Shown: positions 57,369 to 64,000 of the stretch, in pieces
How the letters are laid out: the number at the start of each line of letters is the position of its first letter
How positions within the stretch are numbered: position 1 is the stretch's first letter
DNA from: WHSW01 sp963729075
GTDB lineage: Bacteria > Actinomycetota > Thermoleophilia > Solirubrobacterales > 70-9
Assembly (NCBI GenBank): GCA_963729075.1
Contig: CAVSMU010000010.1
Location: 310,001-374,000, forward strand
Reading direction: 5' to 3'
DNA length: 64,000 nucleotides
Program-made: the position numbers and the translations under genes
The notes under the pieces: generated by a model
The model's input: the letters and a program-made list of their open reading frames with translations, nothing else
Database searches by the model: none
What the model was told of the DNA's origin: nothing

Positions 57369-59462
57369 TCAGGCCTTGACGCCCTGTTCGTCGCCGGCCT
57401 TGGCCTCGGCGACGACCTTCTGGGCAATGTGCCCAGGAACCTCCTCGTAGCGCAGGAACTCCATCGTGTAGTCCCCCCGGCCGCCGGTGATCGCGCGCAG
57501 GTCGGGCGCGTAGTCGAGCACTTCGGCCATCGGCACCTCGGCCTTGATCTCCGTCGCCGACCCCTTCGGCTCCATCCCGAGCGGCCTGCCTCGGCGGGAG
57601 TTCAGGTCGCCGATCACGTCGCCGACCGTGTCCTCGGGCACCGCGATGGTCACCTGCATGATGGGCTCGAGCAGGTAGGCGTCAGCGTCGGCCACCGCCT
57701 GCTTGAAGGCCATCGAGCCGGCGATCTTGAACGCCATCTCGGATGAGTCGACGCTGTGATGCTGCCCGTCGTACAGGCGGACGCGCACATCCTTCATCGG
57801 ATACCCGGCGAGGACCCCGCCGGCCATCGCCTCGACGATCCCCTTCTCCACCGCCGGGATGAAGCCGCCCGGGATCACGCCGCCCTTGATCGCGTTGACG
57901 AACTCGAAGCCCTCCCCCGTCTCGACGGGCTCGATCTCGATGTGGCAGTCGCCGAACTGGCCGCGGCCGCCGGTCTGCTTCTTGTAGCGGCCGTGGGCTT
58001 TGGCCGGCTTGCGGATCGTCTCGATGTACGGAACCCGCGGCGGGTGGAGCTCGATCTCCGCCCCGAAGCGGCGCTTCATCCGGTCGACGATCACCTCGAC
58101 ATGGATCTGGCTCAGTCCGGCGATGATCTGCTCGCCGGTCTCGGAGTCGCGGTGAACGTCCAGGGTCGGATCCTCCTCCGAGAGCCGCCGAATCGCGGTC
58201 GCCGCCTTCTCCTCGTCACCCTTGGACTTCGGCTCGTAGGCGAACGCCATCACCGGCGCCGGCAGGTCGAGCGGCGGGAAGCGGACCGGGGTGTCCTTCT
58301 CGGCCAGGACGTCGCCGGCCCGGGTCTCCCGCAGCTTCGCCACCGCACCGATGTCGCCGGGCCCCAGCTCGTCAATCGCGGTCATCTCCTTACCCTCGGG
58401 CGCCGCGAGCTGGCCGATCCGCTCCTTCGTGCGCTGGACCGCGTTCTGGACGTGGGTGTCCGACCGAAGCTCCCCGGAGTACACGCGGAGCATGTTGATG
58501 CGCCCGGTGTAGGGATCGGCGGTCGTCTTGAAGACGAAGGCGAGGAGATCGCCGGACTCGTCCGGCTCGACCTCGAGCCGCTCGCCGTCGGTGTCGAGCG
58601 CCGCGACGGCGCCCCGCAGCGCCGGTGAGGGCAGGTCCTCGACCAGGGCCTCCAACAGCCTGTTGGTGCCCAGGTTGTGGGTCGCGACGCCGCACGTGAC
58701 CGGGAACAGATGACCCTCGGTCACCCCTTGCTTGAGCGCCGCGACGATCTCGGCGTGCGAGATCTCCTCGCCCTCCAGGTAGCGCTCCATCAGCTCGTCG
58801 GAGTTCTCGGCGACCTCGTCCATGAGCTTCTCGCGGTACTCCTCGGCCTGTGCCTGTAGCTCCTCGGGGATCTCGACCTGGGTCGAGTTGCCGCGACCGT
58901 CGCCGTCGTACTCGAACGCGGTCATGTCGATGAGGTCGATCACGCCGCGGACCTCGTGCTCGGAGCCGATCGGGATCTCGGTGGCGACCACGTGCTGGCC
59001 GAAGGCGGACTTCAGCGACTCGAGGCTGCGGAAGAAGTCGGCGCGCTCGCGATCGAGCATGTTGACGAACACGAGCCGGGCGAGACCCTCCTCGTCGGCG
59101 CGCCTCCAGAGCCGCTCGGTGTGGACCTCGACGCCCATGACGCCGTTGACGACGAAGACGGCCGAGTCGACCACCCGCAGGGCGGCCAGCGTGTCGGCGA
59201 TGAAGCTCGACTCGCCGGGGGTGTCGATCATGTTGACCTTGCGCCCGTCGTGCTCGAACGAGGTCACGGCGGCGCCGATCGACATCCCGCGCTCCTGCTC
59301 GTCATCCTCGAAGTCGCAGACGGTCGTTCCATCGTCGACCTTCCCGAGGCGGTTGATGACGCCCGACTCGAACAGGATCGCCTCGGCGAGGCTGGTCTTG
59401 CCGCTCCCCCGGTGACCGACAAGCGCGACGTTGCGAATGCGGTCGGGAGGCCTGTGCGGCAT
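57369..59462 (-). CDS. elongation factor G-like GTPase (EF-G2 type)
   Basis: 697 residues, complete translational GTPase. G1 GHRGSGKTS (about 16-24; EF-G has GHIDAGKT), G3 DTPGESSF, and G4 reads VFVNMLDRERADFF where canonical NKxD has Met in place of Lys. Domains II to V follow, with DLPAPVMAFAYEPKSKGDEE, domain IV RYKKQTGGRGQFGDCHIEIE and domain V PIMQVTIAVPEDTVGDVIGD. The altered G1 and G4 and the absence of neighbouring rpsL/rpsG/tuf show that this is the paralogue, not the housekeeping fusA. Such factors may act on stalled or recycled ribosomes; the role is uncertain. Confidence 0.9.
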   Translation of the reverse strand: MPHRPPDRIRNVALVGHRGSGKTSLAEAILFESGVINRLGKVDDGTTVCDFEDDEQERGMSIGAAVTSFEHDGRKVNMIDTPGESSFIADTLAALRVVDSAVFVVNGVMGVEVHTERLWRRADEEGLARLVFVNMLDRERADFFRSLESLKSAFGQHVVATEIPIGSEHEVRGVIDLIDMTAFEYDGDGRGNSTQVEIPEELQAQAEEYREKLMDEVAENSDELMERYLEGEEISHAEIVAALKQGVTEGHLFPVTCGVATHNLGTNRLLEALVEDLPSPALRGAVAALDTDGERLEVEPDESGDLLAFVFKTTADPYTGRINMLRVYSGELRSDTHVQNAVQRTKERIGQLAAPEGKEMTAIDELGPGDIGAVAKLRETRAGDVLAEKDTPVRFPPLDLPAPVMAFAYEPKSKGDEEKAATAIRRLSEEDPTLDVHRDSETGEQIIAGLSQIHVEVIVDRMKRRFGAEIELHPPRVPYIETIRKPAKAHGRYKKQTGGRGQFGDCHIEIEPVETGEGFEFVNAIKGGVIPGGFIPAVEKGIVEAMAGGVLAGYPMKDVRVRLYDGQHHSVDSSEMAFKIAGSMAFKQAVADADAYLLEPIMQVTIAVPEDTVGDVIGDLNSRRGRPLGMEPKGSATEIKAEVPMAEVLDYAPDLRAITGGRGDYTMEFLRYEEVPGHIAQKVVAEAKAGDEQGVKA

Positions 59463-59472
59463 GCCGCGAAGG

Positions 59473-60246
59473 CTATAGAACGAAACGCGAGCGCAGCCCG
59501 ATCACGGCCTTGGTATGGAGTTGGGAGACGCGCGACTCGGTGACGTCCAGCACCTCGCCGATTTCCCGGAGGGTGAGGTTCTCGTAGTAGTAGAGCGCGA
59601 TCACGAGCCGCTCGCGCTCGGGCAGCGATTCGATCGCGTCGGCGAGCCGATCCTTGAGCTCGGACGCCTGGGCCTCGCTCTCGGGATCGACGGCGCCGGG
59701 GTCCTGGATCGTGTCCAGGATCGAGATCTGGCTGCCGCCCTCGGGATCCGTGAACGTCCACAGGTCGTCGAGCGCAAGCACCGACGAGTTTGCGATCTCC
59801 AGCAGCGCCCTGCGGAAGTCGTCGACGCTCATCTCGAGCTTCTCCGCCATCTCCTCGTCGGTCGGCGCCCGCTGGAGCTTGGCCTCGAGCGCGACGTGGG
59901 CGCGCTCGACGTCGCGGGCCCGAGCGCGGACCGAGCGCGGCACCCAGTCCAGCGAGCGCAGCTCGTCGATGATCGCCCCCTTGACGCGGGCGACCGCATA
60001 GGTCTCGAACTTGATGTCGCGATCGGGGTCGAAGCGCTCGATCGCGCCGATCAGCCCCAGCAGCCCGTACGAGATCAGGTCCGACTCGTCCACGTGAGAC
60101 GGCAGGCCCGACGCCCTCCGCCCGGCGATGAACTTGACCAGCGGCGAGTAGGCGACGACGAGTCGCTCGCGGGCCTGCTCATCACCTTCGTCCTTGTACA
60201 GGCACCAGAGCTCGCGCAGCTCGACCGCCTTGACGCTCCTCTCCAT
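59473..60246 (-). CDS. whiG: WhiG/FliA-type RNA polymerase sigma factor
   Basis: 257 residues, group 3 sigma-70. Region 2: LISYGLLGLIGAIERFDPDR and FETYAVARVKGAIIDELRSL (about 53-95), the signature of FliA/WhiG factors; region 3: LQRAPTDEEMAEKLEMSVDD; region 4: LPERERLVIALYYYENLTLR and VLDVTESRVSQLHTKAVIGL. In actinobacteria WhiG governs developmental genes and FliA motility; no flagellar or sporulation genes are within the window, so the symbol is given by similarity only. It follows the Xer recombinase gene and precedes the EF-G-like gene by 10 bp. Confidence 0.88.
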   Translation of the reverse strand: MERSVKAVELRELWCLYKDEGDEQARERLVVAYSPLVKFIAGRRASGLPSHVDESDLISYGLLGLIGAIERFDPDRDIKFETYAVARVKGAIIDELRSLDWVPRSVRARARDVERAHVALEAKLQRAPTDEEMAEKLEMSVDDFRRALLEIANSSVLALDDLWTFTDPEGGSQISILDTIQDPGAVDPESEAQASELKDRLADAIESLPERERLVIALYYYENLTLREIGEVLDVTESRVSQLHTKAVIGLRSRFVL

Positions 60247-60296
60247 CCTAGACCCGGTTCGGAATGTACTTGCGGACCACCATCCTCGCGTCCGAT

Positions 60297-61226
60297 CTAC
60301 GCCCTCGGGTGGGACTTTGCGTATTCACGGCGCAGCCGGGAGGGCTCGACACGGGTGTAGATCTGGGTCGTGGAGACGCTCGAATGGCCGAGCAGCTCCT
60401 GGATCGAGCGCAGATCCGCGCCGCCCTCGAGCAGGTGGGTCGCGAAGGAATGGCGCAGGGTGTGCGGGGAGATCCGGCCCGCCACCGCGGCCTCCCGGAC
60501 CCACTTCAGGAGTCGGCGCCGCACGTCGGAGGGCGAGAGCCGTCTTCCGCGGCGCGAGACGAACAGCGCGCGCTCCTCGGGGGCGGGCCCGAGCGTGTGA
60601 CGCGCCGCCTCGAGGTAGCGTCGCAACGCGCGCTGAGCCGGTTCGCCGATCGGCACGAGGCGCGTTTTCTGCCCCTTGCCCGTGACGCGCACGGCCTCCG
60701 AGTCGAAGTCGACGTCACCGAGGTCCACCGACACGATCTCCTCCGCCCGCAGTCCGCACGAGTAAGCGAGCTCGAACATCGCGCGGTCGCGCACCTCGAG
60801 CGGGGTCCGCGCCGGGATCCGGTCGAGCAGCGCCGCCACCTCGTCGCGGCCCAGCACTCGCGGGAGGTATGAGCCGCGCTTCGGCGTCGGCAGCAGGTCG
60901 GCGGGATTGTCCGCAGCCGCGCCGGTGACCACCAAGTGGTTGTGAAACCCGCGAGCCGCAGCGAGCTTGCGGGCGATGCTGGTCTTCGCCAGCCGGCGCT
61001 CTGAGAGCGCGGCGGCGTAGGCGCGAAGGTCGCGATATGCCAGCTCCCCGGGCTCGCGCCCGCGCGCACTGGCCCAGTCGGCGAGCTCGGCGAGGTCGCG
61101 CCCGTAGGCGCGCAGGGTCGCCGCCGAGGCGCCGCCGGTGCTCAGCTCCCGGGCATAGGCCTCGAGGGCCCCCTCCCATGCGGGAGTGGCCCCGAGTTGG
61201 TCGGGCGTCGGCGCATCCAAGGCCAT
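60297..61226 (-). CDS. XerC/XerD-type tyrosine recombinase
   Basis: 309 residues, the length of chromosomal Xer proteins. N-terminal SAM-like core-binding domain (GALEAYARELSTGGASAATL, about 20-39), catalytic domain with Arg in YSCGLRAEEIVSVDLGDVDF (about 152), His-x-x-Arg in ISPHTLRHSFATHLLEGGAD (about 250), His in ELLGHSSVSTTQIYTRVEPS, and the nucleophile Tyr in the same segment. All R-H-R-H-Y residues are present. Xer recombinases resolve chromosome dimers; this one can also serve integrative elements. It is in the conserved part of the window and is unrelated in position to the tRNA-Gly att-like repeats 7 kb away. Confidence 0.92.
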   Translation of the reverse strand: MALDAPTPDQLGATPAWEGALEAYARELSTGGASAATLRAYGRDLAELADWASARGREPGELAYRDLRAYAAALSERRLAKTSIARKLAAARGFHNHLVVTGAAADNPADLLPTPKRGSYLPRVLGRDEVAALLDRIPARTPLEVRDRAMFELAYSCGLRAEEIVSVDLGDVDFDSEAVRVTGKGQKTRLVPIGEPAQRALRRYLEAARHTLGPAPEERALFVSRRGRRLSPSDVRRRLLKWVREAAVAGRISPHTLRHSFATHLLEGGADLRSIQELLGHSSVSTTQIYTRVEPSRLRREYAKSHPRA

Positions 61227-61310
61227 CGGGGGGGACTTCGCCGCCGCCGCGGTGACGCCTCCCCGACCCGGCGGAGGGCTCCCAAAACCAGTTATCCCCG
61301 AACCCGGTGG

Positions 61311-62360
61311 CTAGCCGATGTAGATCGGCGTGCCGACGTCGACCTGGTCGTAGAGATCGATCACGTCCGGGATCGACATCCGCACGCAGCCGTGCGAGGC
61401 GGCGGTGCCGAGCGAGGCGACGTCATCGGTGCCGTGGATGCCGGCGCCGTCGAAGATCCCCATCCAGCGCTCCTTGAGCGGGTTCTCCGGCACCCCGCCG
61501 GGCACCACCGTGCCGGCGAGGGATCCGGCCCAGTCGGCTTCTGGGACGCTCCAGGCCGGGTCGACGGCCTTGTTCTGGATGTTGTAGACGCCGGCCGGAG
61601 TGTCGAAGCCCACGGCCCCGATCGCGACCGTGTACGTCTTCGCGAGCTCGAGGTTCTTCCACAGGCTGAGCTCGAACGTGGAGCGGTTGACGGTCAGATA
61701 GGTCGGATACCGCGCCGCCAGCTCGTCGGTGGTGACCTCGGGCTTCACGCGCTCGACCGGCAGCGCGACGCGGCGCTCGGTCGGGCTCTGCACCGCGGAC
61801 TCGAGCTTCGCTCGCAACTTGTCCTCCACGACCGCGACGCCGTCCTGGCCCTCGACCGGGCTGAGCGAGGTAGCCGTCGGCTCGATCGAGGCGTCGATCG
61901 GGTCGCGGTTGACCTCGGTCGCGACCTTGGCGATGAACTCGTTCAGGGCCTTGTTCGAGTAGCTGAGCTGCGGCGAGATCGCGACATCGACCTCGCCCCC
62001 GGTGGCATAGCGGAAGACCCGCACCGGAAGGCCGCCCTCCTGGCTCTCCTCGATCGCGCGATCGACCATCCCGTCGACATCCGAGGAGACCTCGAGCCGC
62101 TCGGGGCTGAGCTTGTACTTGACCCCTTCGAAGTCGACCGTGACGTGCTTTTGCAGCGGCTCCACGAGCTCGGCGTCGACCACCTTGCGGGCCTCGTCAG
62201 CGGTCATGCCGCTGACGTCGACGCCGCCGATCGTGATCCCCTCGGCGATCTCGTCCGAGCGCGAGTTGTCCCACGCGTAGGCGCCGACCGCCGCACCAAG
62301 CATGAGCACGATCACCGCAGCCACGGCTATCTGAAGCTTGCGTCCCACCGCTCGGGTCAA
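61311..62360 (-). CDS. L,D-transpeptidase (YkuD) with peptidoglycan-binding-like domain
   Basis: 349 residues. N-terminal membrane anchor IAVAAVIVLMLGAAVGAYAW (about 11-30), then two PG_binding_4-like modules (ITIGGVDVSGMTADEARKVV and ELVEPLQKHVTVDFEGVKYK) and a C-terminal YkuD catalytic domain (about 225-349) with YLTVNRSTFELSLWKNLELA and the catalytic GIHGTDDVASLGTAASHGCV followed by RMSIPDVIDLYDQVD. The Cys in SHGCVRM is the nucleophile. Forms 3-3 cross-links in peptidoglycan at the outer face of the membrane. Start TTG at 62360; an in-frame GTG four codons further is possible. Confidence 0.92.
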   Translation of the reverse strand: MTRAVGRKLQIAVAAVIVLMLGAAVGAYAWDNSRSDEIAEGITIGGVDVSGMTADEARKVVDAELVEPLQKHVTVDFEGVKYKLSPERLEVSSDVDGMVDRAIEESQEGGLPVRVFRYATGGEVDVAISPQLSYSNKALNEFIAKVATEVNRDPIDASIEPTATSLSPVEGQDGVAVVEDKLRAKLESAVQSPTERRVALPVERVKPEVTTDELAARYPTYLTVNRSTFELSLWKNLELAKTYTVAIGAVGFDTPAGVYNIQNKAVDPAWSVPEADWAGSLAGTVVPGGVPENPLKERWMGIFDGAGIHGTDDVASLGTAASHGCVRMSIPDVIDLYDQVDVGTPIYIG

Positions 62361-62418
62361 GTGTAGAAGGACGGCCCGCAGACTCCGTGAAAACCGTTAC
62401 TACGCTGCAATCCGCCCT

Positions 62419-63522
62419 TCAGATTCCGAGCGGCTCCCGATCGGTGACGCCCTCGTCCTCGGGGCGTTCCCGGCGCACGTGCGGGCTCCAGCGCAGGAAC
62501 TCCTCGACCTCGCGCTCGTAGCGGTAGCGCTGCTCGTGGCCCCGCAGCACCGGCTCCAGCCGCATGTGCTCGGCGAGGTCGAGCACCGCCTCGCGCGAGG
62601 TGTAGCCGTAGTCGAACCCGGTCGCCTTGTAGAGCCGGTTGTCGACCCCGCGACCGAAGCGCAGCAGGTTGAGGATCTCGTCGGGGATCCGCAGGCCGAG
62701 CCGCCGCAGCGGGGCGAGTACGGTGGCGGCGCCCATCGGAGGCAGGACCGGCAGAGGGCGCTTGCCGAGCAGCCCGATCACCTCCGAGAGCGCCAGGACC
62801 CCGTCGCCGGCGACGTTGTAGACGCCGGGGATCGAGCTCAGCGTCGCGTGCTCGAGCGCGTGGACGATGTCGTCCTCGTGCACGAACTGAAGCCGCGGGT
62901 CGAACCCGAACACCATCGGCACGAGCGGCAGCCCGAACATGCGGGTGAAATTCGTGTCGACGTCCGGTCCGAGCACATGCGCGCAGCGCAGCACCGTGAC
63001 CGTGACCTCGGGTCGCTTGTCGGCGAAGTCGGCGACGGCCTCCTCGGCCTCGACGATGTCGCGCTCGATCATGCTCGGCGGCGGGTGGGGCCGGCCCATG
63101 CGCTCGGTGAAGAAGGCCGGGTCGTCCTGCTCGGAGCCGTAGTAGTTGGCCGAGCTCTTGAAGACGAACTTGCGCACCGGCGAGTCGGCGCCGGTGCAGG
63201 CAGCGAGGATGTTCATCGTCCCGATGACGTTGTTCTCGTGCGCGTCGCGGGGCGACGCGGTGAGCGAGTTGACGACCAGGCGCGTGTCGATCACGGTGTC
63301 GATCTCGGCCGCACGGACGATCCGCTGCAGCAGCGAGTGCTTGTTCGAGACCTTGACGAACTCCGTTCGCTCCAGCTCGCGCGTCGGCTCGTTCGCGTCG
63401 ACCCCGATGATCGTCTCGATCTGCTCGAAGCCCTCGAGCGCCTGTGCGAGCCTGGCGCCCCAGTAGGTCGAGAGGCCCGTGACGAGGATTCGGCGGCTCG
63501 GCACGGCGATCAGCCGAACCAC
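62419..63522 (-). CDS. NAD-dependent epimerase/dehydratase (extended SDR)
   Basis: 367 residues. NAD-binding segment RRILVTGLSTYWGARLAQAL (about 10-29); the usual GxxGxxG is changed to GLSTYWG. DVIDTRLVVNSL-type region VIDTRLVVNSLTASPRDAHE, then KFVFKSSANYYGSEQDDPAF, where the catalytic Tyr-x-x-x-Lys is not obvious (YYGSEQ), so enzymatic activity is uncertain. C-terminal substrate domain with GVYNVAGDGVLALSEVIGLL. Such SDRs in actinobacteria lie next to acyltransferases, as here: the acyltransferase gene overlaps it by 13 bp downstream, suggesting a lipid-related operon. Confidence 0.87.
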   Translation of the reverse strand: MVRLIAVPSRRILVTGLSTYWGARLAQALEGFEQIETIIGVDANEPTRELERTEFVKVSNKHSLLQRIVRAAEIDTVIDTRLVVNSLTASPRDAHENNVIGTMNILAACTGADSPVRKFVFKSSANYYGSEQDDPAFFTERMGRPHPPPSMIERDIVEAEEAVADFADKRPEVTVTVLRCAHVLGPDVDTNFTRMFGLPLVPMVFGFDPRLQFVHEDDIVHALEHATLSSIPGVYNVAGDGVLALSEVIGLLGKRPLPVLPPMGAATVLAPLRRLGLRIPDEILNLLRFGRGVDNRLYKATGFDYGYTSREAVLDLAEHMRLEPVLRGHEQRYRYEREVEEFLRWSPHVRRERPEDEGVTDREPLGI

Positions 63523-64000
63523 ACGGACTTGCGCCGCGCGACCATCTGGTGCAGGTTCTCCTGGATCCGGGCGCGGACCTCCTGGGCGACGGTCTGGACG
63601 AGCGCCTTGTCGTCGACCGCCGGCGGGCCGCCGAGTTCGATCGTGTCGATCGGCTCGAGGAAGCGCAGCTTGAACTTCGCGGGTAGGTAGCCGAGCATCC
63701 CCAGCGGTCCCAGCCAGGGGAAGGTCGGCGTGATCGGAAAGTAGATCAGCCCGGTGAGTCGCCGCATGAGGTTGACGTGGGCGAAGATCGGCGCGGCCTC
63801 CTCGGCCCCGACGACGCAGACGGGGACCAGCTTGGCCTCGGCCCGTATCGCCGCCTCCACGAACCCGCCGCGACCGAAGCGCCGCAGCCGGTAGCGGTCC
63901 TTGTAGAGCTTCTCGGTTCCCTTCCGCCCTTCGGGGAAGACGAGGACGAGCTGGCGCTCGTCGTAGAGCAGCCGGTGCACGTTGGCCGGATGCGCGGCCA
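63510..64000 (-). CDS. lysophospholipid acyltransferase family protein (partial)
   Basis: 163 residues visible; the N-terminus with the HxxxxD motif lies beyond the right edge. Present are LVLVFPEGRKGTEKLYKDRY (motif III, F-P-E-G, about 21-40 of the visible part), FVEAAIRAEAKLVPVCVVGA (motif IV with the VPV strand) and a membrane-proximal segment PITPTFPWLGPLGMLGYLPA. Transfers acyl chains to a lyso-lipid at the membrane; the glycerol-3-phosphate pathway is likely. Overlaps the SDR gene, so the two are co-transcribed with the acyltransferase first. Confidence 0.88.
   Translation of the reverse strand, partial: AAHPANVHRLLYDERQLVLVFPEGRKGTEKLYKDRYRLRRFGRGGFVEAAIRAEAKLVPVCVVGAEEAAPIFAHVNLMRRLTGLIYFPITPTFPWLGPLGMLGYLPAKFKLRFLEPIDTIELGGPPAVDDKALVQTVAQEVRARIQENLHQMVARRKSVWFG

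Noticed and set aside
60297..61226. Xer-type recombinase as the integrase of the tRNA-Gly islands
   Set aside because: It has the length and context of the chromosomal Xer protein, lies among conserved genes and 7 kb outside the repeats; island integrases usually abut the att site.

Overview
The window is high-GC DNA with actinobacterial character, and the best fit is the class Thermoleophilia (Solirubrobacterales/Gaiellales-like). The reasons are tandem SnoaL-like genes beginning MSQENVE, secreted proteins beginning MLAKL-HLR with a GTAYAANTVFS-type segment, a WhiG/FliA sigma factor, an EF-G-like paralogue and many starts with a TANNNT hexamer 6-9 nt upstream, as in leaderless actinobacterial genes. 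The assignment is inference from gene style; no rRNA is present.

Layout. 1-5.7 kb: a MarR-controlled divergon (UvrA-like ATPase and flavin-type protein against marR-methyltransferase), a cupin, a DsbA-family protein and a frameshifted XRE/MmyB regulator. 5.8-8.6 kb: a first SnoaL array, (+) strand, flanked at both ends by SnoaL genes cut off tail-to-tail against unrelated (-) genes. 8.8-29.3 kb: ordinary chromosome with intact genes: a two-component system, a ribbon-helix-helix protein, tRNA-Cys, an ArsR-SRPBCC pair behind a very clear operator-promoter, a citryl-CoA lyase/CoA ligase/GST operon, a universal stress protein, an MFS exporter, and three ECF sigma factors with SnoaL-like C-terminal domains, each divergent from a neighbour.

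29.3-38 kb: accessory region with a second, (-) strand SnoaL array, secreted small proteins and orphan copies of the array junction repeat. The same repeat here frames two ORFs that are not SnoaL (a K+ channel-like protein and an unknown). 35.5-53.3 kb: a region marked by three identical 46-bp copies of the 3' half of tRNA-Gly (35491, 46018, 53237; only the last is a complete tRNA). It carries a TIR-TM-WD40 protein, a secreted metalloprotease/RTX pair, an IS30 remnant, a possible integrase remnant, truncated genes, and a frameshifted Clp ATPase/membrane protein/cNMP-TrxR cluster. 53.4-64 kb: conserved chromosome (DUF294, RNase H-like, EF-G-like, WhiG-type sigma, Xer recombinase, L,D-transpeptidase, SDR epimerase, acyltransferase).

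The most unusual signal is the array repeat. Its DNA encodes the last residues of one gene (...EAAGLSE), its stop codon, a 3-nt gap, and the first residues of the next (MSQENVE). Ends are conserved at DNA level while gene bodies diverge or are unrelated, as if genes are held or exchanged as cassettes. All clear frameshifts lie between 5 and 52 kb in the accessory stretches; none was found in 8.8-29 kb or 53.4-64 kb.
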